Positions 43,928-54,652 of a stretch of 64,000 nt of DNA are shown piece by piece. The position numbers were made by a program, and so were the translations under genes. The first letter of the stretch is position 1. Each line of letters starts with the position of its first letter. Source of the DNA: Candidatus Nitrospira nitrosa (GTDB lineage: Bacteria; Nitrospirota; Nitrospiria; Nitrospirales; Nitrospiraceae); contig NZ_CZQA01000008.1 of the NCBI RefSeq assembly GCF_001458735.1, positions 663,366 through 727,365 on the forward strand. The letters are read 5' to 3'. The notes beneath the pieces are model-generated. The model did not search any database. It saw only the letters and a program-made list of their open reading frames with translations, and was not told where the DNA came from.

Positions 43928-44794
43928 CTACGGCTTCCAGTCAAAGTGAAGCGATATACCGGCATGGATGAGGATCGTATTAATCGTGGATTGATAGGGA
44001 TTATGAAAAGCCAGCCCTTGAAAAGTATCGCTTCCAAGGAATGGTTCGGTCAGCCCCAACCGATCCGACGTCAGCCGGCTGTGATCGGCATGGATATACT
44101 TCGCCTCCACAAACGCCGCCACATACTTAAAGAGATGCGCCTTGAGTCCTCCCACGCCTTGAAACGCGACCGTCGTATGCCGTTGTTCGGTGATGGCGGT
44201 GTAAAACCCAGTTCCCCCCATACCACCTGGCCTCGTTGCCATCTGATGCGCACCCACACCCACCCCGACGTACGGAAACCACCGCCCGTTGGGATAGGAT
44301 TCGGAAATCGCCAGGGGATAGCGAACCATGAAATTGGTGCCGACGTAGATGGCCTGGATCTCCGTCGTGGTGCCCAACCCTGTTGAGGGATCACGATTAT
44401 AATTGTCGATACAGCAGGCCACGTCCGGATACCAAATAAAGCCGTTGATTTCCACACCAAGATCGAATCCCAGCAACTTGTTTCTGGTGGGAAACCAGAT
44501 CCCCGCGTTGCCGCCGTAGGAATGTTTCGTCTGATAGTTGATATCCTTAACCACCGTCGGGAGTCCAGACCCTGGGCCCTCGCCCGTAAACGTGGCATCC
44601 TGACTGAACGGCAGAGCGATACCCGCCATCACGGACAGGTAGGGCTCGAGCGTCCCGGAAGTCATCGTCGGGAGACCATCCGAGAGGGCATAGGGATCGG
44701 CGACCCGTTGGCTGTAGGGATCATCCGCCCGAGTAAGATCCGCAGAGCCGAGGAGACAGAGGAGACACATCACCGCCGACATTCTTGCTTTCAT
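43928..44794 (-). CDS. Tandem beta-barrel paralogue, copy C (distal)
   Basis: A 288-residue exported outer-membrane barrel, the last of three tandem paralogues. Signal MKARMSAVMCLLCLLGSADL is followed by DDPYSQRVADPYALSDGLP, shared almost exactly by all three. Barrel strands include NAGIWFPTRNKLLGFDLGVE and GRWFPYVGVGVGAHQMA, and the protein ends in ISLHFDWKP. Two conserved cysteines (DVACC) may pair in a loop. It resembles small OmpW/OmpA-like porins without a periplasmic domain. Confidence 0.82.
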   Translation of the reverse strand: MKARMSAVMCLLCLLGSADLTRADDPYSQRVADPYALSDGLPTMTSGTLEPYLSVMAGIALPFSQDATFTGEGPGSGLPTVVKDINYQTKHSYGGNAGIWFPTRNKLLGFDLGVEINGFIWYPDVACCIDNYNRDPSTGLGTTTEIQAIYVGTNFMVRYPLAISESYPNGRWFPYVGVGVGAHQMATRPGGMGGTGFYTAITEQRHTTVAFQGVGGLKAHLFKYVAAFVEAKYIHADHSRLTSDRLGLTEPFLGSDTFQGLAFHNPYQSTINTILIHAGISLHFDWKP

Positions 44795-44800
44795 TCATTC

Positions 44801-44850
44801 TCCTCCTACGGTAAAGCAACCATGTGCTTCGACGAATTGGGATTGTGCAA
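44801..44850 (-). repeat. Duplicated leader of copy C
   Basis: The 50 bp upstream of this gene (CTACGGTAAAGCAACCATG and following, plus-strand view) recur with small changes before each of the three barrel genes. The duplication unit therefore included the 5' leader and ribosome-binding site. Confidence 0.7.
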
Positions 44851-44890
44851 CCTGGAGCTCCCACAGCCGATCACGTGATCGGGCACAACC

Positions 44891-45769
44891 CTACGGCTTC
44901 CAGTCAAAGTGCATTGATAAGCCCGCATGCACCATGATCGTATTAATCGTGGATTCATAGGGATTCACAAAAGGACCTTCACCAGTAAAGAGTAGATCGC
45001 CGGCGGGTGAATTTCCATACCGATCCGTCGACAACCCGTTGTGCTGGGCATGAACATACTTCGCTTCCACAAACGCCGACACATACTTGAAGAGATGGGC
45101 CTTAATTCCACCGATCCCCAGAAACCCAACGGTCGTATCCCGTTGGGTGGTGATGGCAGTTAACAGACGTTGCCCTCGAGCTCCACCCGGCTTCATCCCC
45201 AGCTGATGGGCACCCACCCCGATCCCGACGTAGGGAAACCATCGCCCGTTGGGATAGGCCTCGGAAATGGCCATCGGGTAGCGAAGCAGGAAATTAGCGC
45301 CCACATAGGCAGCTGATATTTCGGTCGTGGTACCTCGATTGGCAATCCCACCCCTTTGGAAACTCCCCGTGGGGTCATTATTGTAAAAGTCCGTACAGCA
45401 GGCGACGTCCGGATACCACACAAAACCAGTGAGTTCCACGCCAAGATCGAAGCCCACCAGCTTACTTCTGGTGGGAAACCAGATCCCCGCGTTGCCTCCC
45501 CAGGTGTGCTTCATCTGATAGTCGACATCCTTGACCACCGACGTCGGCGGGCTCCCGTCCTGAAACGTGGCGTCTTGACTGAACGGAATCGCCACGCCCG
45601 CCATGGCGGAAAAGTAGAGCTCATACGTCCCGGACGACATATTGGGAAGGCCATCTGAGAGGGCATAGGGATCGGCGACCCGTTGGCTATAGGGATCTTC
45701 TGCCCGGGTGAGATCCGCTGAGCCGAGGACACAGAGGAGACACATCATCGCCGACATTCTCGCTTTCAT
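44891..45769 (-). CDS. Tandem beta-barrel paralogue, copy B (middle)
   Basis: A 292-residue paralogue of its neighbours with the same signal (MKARMSAMMCLLCVLGSADL) and mature N-terminus (EDPYSQRVADPYALSDGLP). It diverges from the others mainly in surface-loop segments such as FYNNDPTGSFQRGGIANRG and GLSTDRYGNSPAGDLLFTGE, while strands and the C-terminus (LSMHFDWKP) are kept. The ATG at 45769 follows GGAGG; a frame extension to 45880 lacks support. Confidence 0.82.
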   Translation of the reverse strand: MKARMSAMMCLLCVLGSADLTRAEDPYSQRVADPYALSDGLPNMSSGTYELYFSAMAGVAIPFSQDATFQDGSPPTSVVKDVDYQMKHTWGGNAGIWFPTRSKLVGFDLGVELTGFVWYPDVACCTDFYNNDPTGSFQRGGIANRGTTTEISAAYVGANFLLRYPMAISEAYPNGRWFPYVGIGVGAHQLGMKPGGARGQRLLTAITTQRDTTVGFLGIGGIKAHLFKYVSAFVEAKYVHAQHNGLSTDRYGNSPAGDLLFTGEGPFVNPYESTINTIMVHAGLSMHFDWKP

Positions 45770-45775
45770 CCATCG

Positions 45776-45826
45776 TCCTCCTACGGTAACGCACCCATGG
45801 TCTGCGACGAGTCTGGGTTGCACATC
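45776..45826 (-). repeat. Duplicated leader of copy B
   Basis: A second copy of the barrel-gene leader (CTACGGTAACGCACCCATGG, plus-strand view), including the GGAGG site. It is about 85% similar by eye to the leader before copy A. Confidence 0.7.
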
Positions 45827-45836
45827 TGAGATTCTT

Positions 45837-46727
45837 CTACGGCTTCCAGTCAAAGTGAATCGACAGGCCCGCATGCACAAAGATCGTATCGATGGTGGAT
45901 GAATAGGGATTCACAATTAAAAAGCCATCTGCTGGATCACTTGGTCCGGGGAACGATTGGATTGGGGATGCCCCGAACCGATCCGTCAAGAGCCCATCGT
46001 GATGGGCACGGACATACTTCACCTCGATAAATCCCGCCACGTACTTGAAAAGATGTGCCTTGATGCCGCCCACCCCGTGAAAGCCAACCGTCGTATTCCG
46101 TTGCTCAGTGATAGGGTTCGTACGTGTATTATCAAGGGCAAAATATGTCGTCACCCCGTGGGCTCCACCCGGCCTCATCGCCATCTGATGCATACCCACG
46201 CCGATCCCGACGTACGGAAACCACCGCCCGTTGGGGTAGGCTTCGGAAATCGCCAGGGGATACCGAACGAGAAAACTGGGACCGATGTAGAGACCTGAGA
46301 TCTCCGTCGAGGTGCCTGCCCCCGTTGCGGGATCACGATTATAATTATCCTGACAGCAGTGCACGTCCGGATACCAGAGAAAGCCGCTGAGCTCAATGCC
46401 GAGATCGAATCCAGCTAATTTGCTTCTGGTAGGAAACCAAACCCCCAGGTTGCCGCCGAGCGAGAATTTCGATACATAGTCAACATCCTCGACTGTGGTT
46501 GGTGAGGTCCCGTCCGTAAACGTGGCGTCCCGAGTGAATGGAATGCCCACGCCTGCAAAAAATGACATGTAGGGCTCAAGCGTTCCAGAGGACATATTCG
46601 GAATACCATCTGTCGAGAGCGCATAGGGATCGGCGACTCGTTGACTATAGGGATCTTCCGCCCTCGTGAGATCCGCAACGCCGAGGGCACAGAGGAGACA
46701 AATCATCGCCGACATTCTCGCTTTCAT
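45837..46727 (-). CDS. Tandem beta-barrel paralogue, copy A (promoter-proximal)
   Basis: A 296-residue paralogue, the first of the three in transcription order. It keeps the shared signal, EDPYSQRVADPYALS, the barrel strands (NLGVWFPTRSKLAGFDLGIE, GRWFPYVGIGVGMHQMA) and the LSIHFDWKP end. Loops differ: an extra FALDNTRTNPITEQ stretch and ASPIQSFPGPSDPADGF. Loop divergence on a common scaffold is typical of surface-exposed proteins. A GGAGG site precedes the ATG. Confidence 0.82.
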   Translation of the reverse strand: MKARMSAMICLLCALGVADLTRAEDPYSQRVADPYALSTDGIPNMSSGTLEPYMSFFAGVGIPFTRDATFTDGTSPTTVEDVDYVSKFSLGGNLGVWFPTRSKLAGFDLGIELSGFLWYPDVHCCQDNYNRDPATGAGTSTEISGLYIGPSFLVRYPLAISEAYPNGRWFPYVGIGVGMHQMAMRPGGAHGVTTYFALDNTRTNPITEQRNTTVGFHGVGGIKAHLFKYVAGFIEVKYVRAHHDGLLTDRFGASPIQSFPGPSDPADGFLIVNPYSSTIDTIFVHAGLSIHFDWKP

Positions 46728-46733
46728 TCATCG

Positions 46734-46785
46734 TCCTCCTACGGTAAAGCACCCATGTTCTGCGACGGATTTGTACTGCAAAATC
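46734..46785 (-). repeat. Leader of copy A
   Basis: The third copy of the barrel leader (CTACGGTAAAGCACCCATG, plus-strand view), just before the ATG at 46727. Confidence 0.7.
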
Positions 46786-47351
46786 TTAGGTCTGTCAGTC
46801 AATCGTCGTTGGTCAGTGCGGTGAGGCGAGTGCGCCTGTGTGCAACTCGACTCGACCCCCAATTCGGCGGTCACAGTTCTTGGCATGAGAGTCCACCCAT
46901 CGCTCTTCTCAGAGCGATCAGGAGGGGATACTCCTTTCGTATACATTGGGCGAACGGCGCCAACAGTAGCAACCCCGCGTTCATTTTTTAAAATAGATAA
47001 AACGGATTTGAGCTATCGATAAATCCAATATGCCAGGATGACCATCATGAGATAATCGGCATGGTTCCCACTGTATCTGGGGCCATCCGAACTGACCTAC
47101 CCCTCCCCCTCTCATCTCTGGAGCCTGTCAAGGCGTGATACCGGCTTTGCTTCCGAAAGACATGTGGCAGGGAAAAGAGGCGTGAGTCGACAGCCTGATA
47201 AAGGCATTTGAATTCAATAGGTTCTGGTGGTGCTACAACGAACATCGGCTCAGCCACTCACGGTGGCATCACGCGAATTGAGAGATGGCATGTTTCCGAA
47301 CGGAAGTCCCGCTCGCCCTATATTCTTCGGCTGGCTCAAAGTAAGCCGCCA

Positions 47352-47458
47352 CGCTGTTGCAAAACCAGCCAACGGCGCGCTTTCGTCACTCTGGAGCTCA
47401 ACGTACGGGCGCAGAGAGAGTCGCCTCTTCCCTTACCGCAGCCTTTCTGAATGGCCTG
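47352..47458. repeat. Intergenic palindromic repeat, degraded copy
   Basis: A ~107-bp element whose ends begin CGCTGTTGCAAAA and finish CTGAATGGCCTGTT. Inside it carries a TCAACGTACGG motif. It matches the second copy at 47599-47722 in layout and several blocks but has decayed ends. Confidence 0.55.
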
Positions 47459-47598
47459 TTTGGCATCCAGATCGGGCTAGCCAGCAGAAGCACGGATCCT
47501 TTTGGATGGTGGGGCAGGGCTTATCACTACCTGCGGGTCCAAGCCTGAGACAGTTTGATGAAACCGGGTGAACGGAGAGATTTGATACTGTCCGCTAG

Positions 47599-47722
47599 CA
47601 GGCTGTTGACAAAGTCCACCGGCGGTGTTCTCGCCTCGCTCAGGGGCTCACCGTACGGCAGAGAATACTATTCCCCTCTTCGCTCGCTGCGGCCTTGCGG
47701 GATGGCCTTTCTGAACAGCCTG
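47599..47722. repeat. Intergenic palindromic repeat, better copy
   Basis: A 124-bp element bounded by inverted ends CAGGCTGTT and AACAGCCTG, with an internal TCACCGTACGG block and a GCGGCCTTGCGGGATGGCC part. From memory, similar elements (CTGTTGA..., CACCGTACGG..., AACAGCCTG) occur many times between genes in Nitrospira genomes. It has no coding capacity and would fold into a long hairpin. Confidence 0.65.
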
Positions 47723-47808
47723 TGCGGTATTCTCCGGACGTTCGTAACCTCAGGCAGGGCTCCGTCTTCGAGCTCGTTCTTGGGCTTGTCAACACACTGC
47801 TAGAATGC

Positions 47809-48681
<873 letters not shown>

Positions 48682-48691
48682 GGCGCTCTCC

Positions 48692-49870
48692 TTATGCTGC
48701 TTTTCCTGTCAGTTTCACAATTTTCTGGGCGGCTTCCCACAGATCGTTGGCGACATCGAGCTTCAATCCTGAATCTGCCAACAGTTGGCGCCCCTCTTCG
48801 GCATTCGTCCCCTGCAGTCGGACCACGAGGGGCACGTTGATTTTCACTTCCTTGGCTGCTTCGATGACTCCGTGAGCAATACGTTCACAGCGCACGATCC
48901 CACCGAAGATGTTGATGAAGATGCCCTTGACGTTCGGATCTTTCAGCAGAATCCGGAATCCTGCCGCAACCGTCTCTTTCGTCGCGCCTCCGCCCACGTC
49001 CAGGAAGTTCGCTGGCTCGCTGCCTGCCAACTTGATGACGTCCATCGTAGCCATCGCCAGACCAGCCCCATTCACCATGCAACCGATGTTGCCGTCCAGT
49101 TTCACATAGTTCAGATTGTTCGCGGTCGCTTCGATTTCCAGCGGCTCTTCCTCGTTCAGATCGCGCATCTTTTGCACATCTTCATGCTTGAAGAGGCCGT
49201 TGTCGTCGAACGAAACCTTGCCGTCCAACGCCACGACGGTCTTTTCTTTCGTGATGATAAGCGGATTGATCTCGACCAAGGCGCAGTTCTTCTCCATGAA
49301 CAAGCGGTACAGATTCCCCAGCATTTTAATGAACGGATTCATAGCCGTCGGCTCGATGTTCTGAAGCCCAAGGGCAAAGGCGATGTTCCGCCCGTTGTAT
49401 CCCTGAAATCCCACGGCAGGATCGATCGGTTCCTTGATGATCTTTTCCGGAGTTTTGGCGGCCACCTCTTCGATTTCCATTCCGCCCTCTGTGCTGGCGA
49501 TAAACGTCGGCCACCCCGTCTCGCGATCCACAAGAATCGATAGGTAGAGTTCCTTGGCGATGTTCGCCCCCTCCTCCATCAACAGCCGATGAACCTGGCG
49601 ACCCTTCGGTCCGGTCTGATGCGTCACCAGCGTCTTACCGATGAGTTCTTTCGCAAAGCCTGCCACCGCCGCCTTGTCCTTGGTGATTTTTACGCCACCG
49701 GCCTTCCCTCGGCCGCCGGCATGGATCTGTGCCTTCACGACAAACACGGGCGTATTCAGTTCAGTAGCCCAGGCGGTCGCCGCTTCAGGAGACGTAATCT
49801 CCTTACCTCGCGGCACCGGCACACCGAATTGAGCAAACAATGACTTCGCTTGAAACTCGTGAACGTTCAT
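48692..49870 (-). CDS. sucC: Succinyl-CoA synthetase beta subunit
   Basis: 392 residues. The ATP-grasp N-terminal domain includes [22 protein letters not shown] and [17 protein letters not shown]; the Mg-ATP ligands appear in [11 protein letters not shown] and [12 protein letters not shown]. The C-terminal CoA-ligase domain has [18 protein letters not shown] and [15 protein letters not shown]. It forms the heterotetramer with SucD. It lies downstream of frdA with an 80-bp gap that carries short imperfect repeats. Confidence 0.95.
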   Translation of the reverse strand: MNVHEFQAKSLFAQFGVPVPRGKEITSPEAATAWATELNTPVFVVKAQIHAGGRGKAGGVKITKDKAAVAGFAKELIGKTLVTHQTGPKGRQVHRLLMEEGANIAKELYLSILVDRETGWPTFIASTEGGMEIEEVAAKTPEKIIKEPIDPAVGFQGYNGRNIAFALGLQNIEPTAMNPFIKMLGNLYRLFMEKNCALVEINPLIITKEKTVVALDGKVSFDDNGLFKHEDVQKMRDLNEEEPLEIEATANNLNYVKLDGNIGCMVNGAGLAMATMDVIKLAGSEPANFLDVGGGATKETVAAGFRILLKDPNVKGIFINIFGGIVRCERIAHGVIEAAKEVKINVPLVVRLQGTNAEEGRQLLADSGLKLDVANDLWEAAQKIVKLTGKAA

Positions 49871-49952
49871 ATCGCTCCTTATCGTCGCTTCAGGACGGAG
49901 TACCGAGGACTGTGGACCGAGGGCGAACCGCGCCTTTACTCAGTCCTCATCA

Positions 49953-51536
49953 CTAGCCAACTTTTCTTGTATACGCCGGCAAGATCATCGGCGAGATGAC
50001 ACCACTGGCGTTCCCCTGCTTCTTTGCTTCGGCACGGAACTGTTGCACATGCCTGAGGGTCAGCGCACCCTGTTTCATCGACTTGGCGCGACCGGCGGCC
50101 GTCAACCCAGATCGCTTGCCGAATACCATGAGGTCCAACAGCGAATTCCCCATGAGACGGTTTCGCCCGTGCAGCCCTCCGGAAGCTTCTCCCGCCACGA
50201 ACAGATTCTTGACGTTGGTTTCTGAGTTCGTATCGATCTTTACTCCGCCGTTCTGATAGTGGAGTGTCGGATAGATCAAGACCGGATCCTTACTGATATC
50301 GATCCCGAAGCGCTCAAACTGCATCATCATGGCTGGGAAATGCTTCTCCACCGTCCCTGACCCATGTTCTGCATCCAGTAACGGCGTATCGAGCCAGACA
50401 CCGACGCGGCCGGACATCGTTCTGATCCCACGCCCTTCTTCACATTCACGGATAATCGACGAGGATACGACATCCCGTGTGTCAAGTTCGTTGACGAACC
50501 GTTCGCCCTTCGCATTCACCAGGTGCCCGCCTTCGGAGCGAATTCCCTCAGTGACCAGCGCCCCGATCAATTGCTCTGGATAGACCGCGCCGGACGGGTG
50601 ATATTGAAACGTATCGACATGCGCGAGTTTGGCACCCATGCGATAGGCCAGACAGAGCCCGTCACCCGTCGCCCCATAGTGATTACTCGTCGGGAATCCT
50701 TGAATGTGCAGCCGACCGATGCCACCGGTGGCCAAAATCACCGACTTGGCTGCGACCACTATGTGCCGCTGATTATCAAGATCTCTAAAAATAGCCCCGG
50801 TGCAGGTCCCTTGGCCATCGCTCAACAGTTCAACGGCGGCAGCGAACTCCAACAATTGAATCTTTTGATTAATGACCTCATCTTTCAGAACGCGCATGAT
50901 CTCGAGGCCCGTGTAATCAGAACAGGTCAACAGGCGCGGCTTGGAACTCCCTCCGCCTTTCTTCACATGGAGATTGCCGTCGGCTTGGCGATCGAACAGC
51001 ACACCTAACTCCAAGAGCCATTTCGCGATCGAGGGCCCATCTTCGACCATGACTTTGAGCAAGGCATGGTCGTTCTCCATGTGCCCGCCCTTGAGCGTGT
51101 CAATAAAATGCGTGACCGGGGAGTCTTCAGGGGCAACGGAGATCTGCATCCCGCCTTGCGCCATCACGCTATTGGAATCGCCGAGACGCAGCTTGGTCGC
51201 GAGAATCGTTTTTACACCGGCATGATGAGCATGCAACGCCGCGGCACAACCGGCGCCTCCACCACCGATAACCAAGACATCGCATGAATATTGGGGTGTG
51301 AGATCGGCGGTATCCTGGATCGAGCTGTCACCTTCGAGCAAGGTCGCGAGTTCGACGACGGTTTTGTCGCCTTCGTTCGGACCGAACTTGATCGGTCGGT
51401 AGGCGCTTGCACGAAAATCCGGATGGTACTTGTGAATCAGGTGGTCTCGGTCTGTCGGAGAAAACTTGGGGATGGTCTGCTTACGCCGGGCATCCCGAGT
51501 CTGATGTACGATCTGCTGGAGCGCGTGAATGTCCAT
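49953..51536 (-). CDS. frdA: Fumarate reductase/succinate dehydrogenase flavoprotein
   Basis: 527 residues. FAD site: VLVIGGGGAGCAAALHA. The flavin-linking or adjacent part is SNSVMAQGGMQIS. Catalytic region: FQYHPSGAVYPEQL and VTEGIRSEGGHLVN. C-terminal: LHYQNGGVKIDT and FVAGEASGGLHGRNRLMGNSLLDLMVFG. About 80 N-terminal residues precede the FAD motif, longer than in E. coli. In this operon it most likely reduces fumarate to succinate for the reductive TCA cycle. No membrane anchor gene adjoins it, so the electron donor is not given by context. Confidence 0.92.
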   Translation of the reverse strand: MDIHALQQIVHQTRDARRKQTIPKFSPTDRDHLIHKYHPDFRASAYRPIKFGPNEGDKTVVELATLLEGDSSIQDTADLTPQYSCDVLVIGGGGAGCAAALHAHHAGVKTILATKLRLGDSNSVMAQGGMQISVAPEDSPVTHFIDTLKGGHMENDHALLKVMVEDGPSIAKWLLELGVLFDRQADGNLHVKKGGGSSKPRLLTCSDYTGLEIMRVLKDEVINQKIQLLEFAAAVELLSDGQGTCTGAIFRDLDNQRHIVVAAKSVILATGGIGRLHIQGFPTSNHYGATGDGLCLAYRMGAKLAHVDTFQYHPSGAVYPEQLIGALVTEGIRSEGGHLVNAKGERFVNELDTRDVVSSSIIRECEEGRGIRTMSGRVGVWLDTPLLDAEHGSGTVEKHFPAMMMQFERFGIDISKDPVLIYPTLHYQNGGVKIDTNSETNVKNLFVAGEASGGLHGRNRLMGNSLLDLMVFGKRSGLTAAGRAKSMKQGALTLRHVQQFRAEAKKQGNASGVISPMILPAYTRKVG

Positions 51537-51602
51537 GTCTAGCTTTCAGCTACCAACGTTCACCCACCGCGTCTCAGAAGCTGAGAGCTGATGGTCTGGC
51601 GG

Positions 51603-52316
51603 CTATTTCACCGTTGCACAATGTTCGGCCAATTCTTTCTCATTCATTTTGAGAATCTTGGCCCATTCGTTCTTAAACGTGCCATCTTGAATCTCTTTGA
51701 TTCTGGTGTCGAGCCCGGCCGGCTTGTCAGTAAAATGCGCTCCCTGCGCACGGCTGACATAAAGGGCGACGAGATTCGGCGCAATGTCGGCAATGCAGAC
51801 CGGCGTGCACATGCCGCACATGACACAATCCATAAACATCTCGGAAACGCTCTTGAAGTCGCCGAAAACGGCCTTCCAGACCCCTTCCCGCACATCGATT
51901 TTCTGCGGGCAGGCCTCGGTACAGGCATTACAATTTCGGCACAGCGGCGCTTCCGGATAGAGATTGAACAAATCTTGTTTGGGGTCTTGAAGTGCCTGAA
52001 TGTCGTACGTGGCCTTCCGGGCTGGGAAGGGTGGCATCATCGTAAACGACATGCCGTCCTGTACCGCCATCTGACAGGCGAGGCAGGTTCTCACTTTTGG
52101 GTCATCTTTCGTCCGATAGTACGTGGCACAGGCGCCGCAGAATCCACCAAGGCAACCCACGCCACGCACGACATCGATCCCGGCATACCACATCGCACGG
52201 ACGACAGTAATCCCCTCCGGTACGTCAACTTTCTTGCCGGCAATTTCGATCGTAACCATCCGAGGCTTCATGACCTCAGGTTGATCGATCACATTCTCGC
52301 TTGATTCTTGAGCCAT
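51603..52316 (-). CDS. frdB: Fumarate reductase/succinate dehydrogenase Fe-S subunit
   Basis: 237 residues. [2Fe-2S] ligands: GCLGGFCGACATYYR and the later TCLAC. Two ferredoxin-like clusters: CRNCNACTEACP and CVMCGMCTPVC. This is the usual 2Fe-2S / 4Fe-4S / 3Fe-4S-type set, passing electrons to the flavoprotein encoded next (66 bp downstream). The short spacer between them carries the AGCTTTCAGC-type repeats seen elsewhere in this operon. Confidence 0.92.
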   Translation of the reverse strand: MAQESSENVIDQPEVMKPRMVTIEIAGKKVDVPEGITVVRAMWYAGIDVVRGVGCLGGFCGACATYYRTKDDPKVRTCLACQMAVQDGMSFTMMPPFPARKATYDIQALQDPKQDLFNLYPEAPLCRNCNACTEACPQKIDVREGVWKAVFGDFKSVSEMFMDCVMCGMCTPVCIADIAPNLVALYVSRAQGAHFTDKPAGLDTRIKEIQDGTFKNEWAKILKMNEKELAEHCATVK

Positions 52317-52347
52317 TGTTAAAACCAGTGCGGGGTGAACGGTAAGG

Positions 52348-52373
52348 AGTGAGGTGAAACTCTACACCTCACT
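52348..52373. other. Intercistronic hairpin between icd and frdB
   Basis: A 9-bp perfect stem AGTGAGGTG/CACCTCACT around an 8-nt loop, extendable to 12 bp with a G-T pair. It sits in the 80-bp gap of the operon. No T-run follows on the transcribed strand, so RNA processing or stability is more likely than termination. Confidence 0.5.
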
Positions 52374-52396
52374 TCTCACCCCTTCCTTCTCATTTT

Positions 52397-54652
<2,256 letters not shown>

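Larger units (their letters stand above)
46728..47808. other. Intergenic region, about 1.1 kb
   Basis: No frame on either strand looks coding. The first 60 bp are the leader of barrel copy A. The region from 47350 to 47725 contains two copies of a palindromic repeat (annotated). The 46990-47350 part shows nothing I recognise and no tRNA. Confidence 0.5.

Noticed and set aside
47208..47803. Several short plus-strand frames in the 47.2-47.8 kb gap
   Set aside because: They fall on palindromic repeats and have no conserved motif.
48785..49543. A 252-codon plus-strand frame opposite sucC
   Set aside because: Antisense shadow of sucC; His/Arg/Asp-rich composition typical of a non-coding frame.
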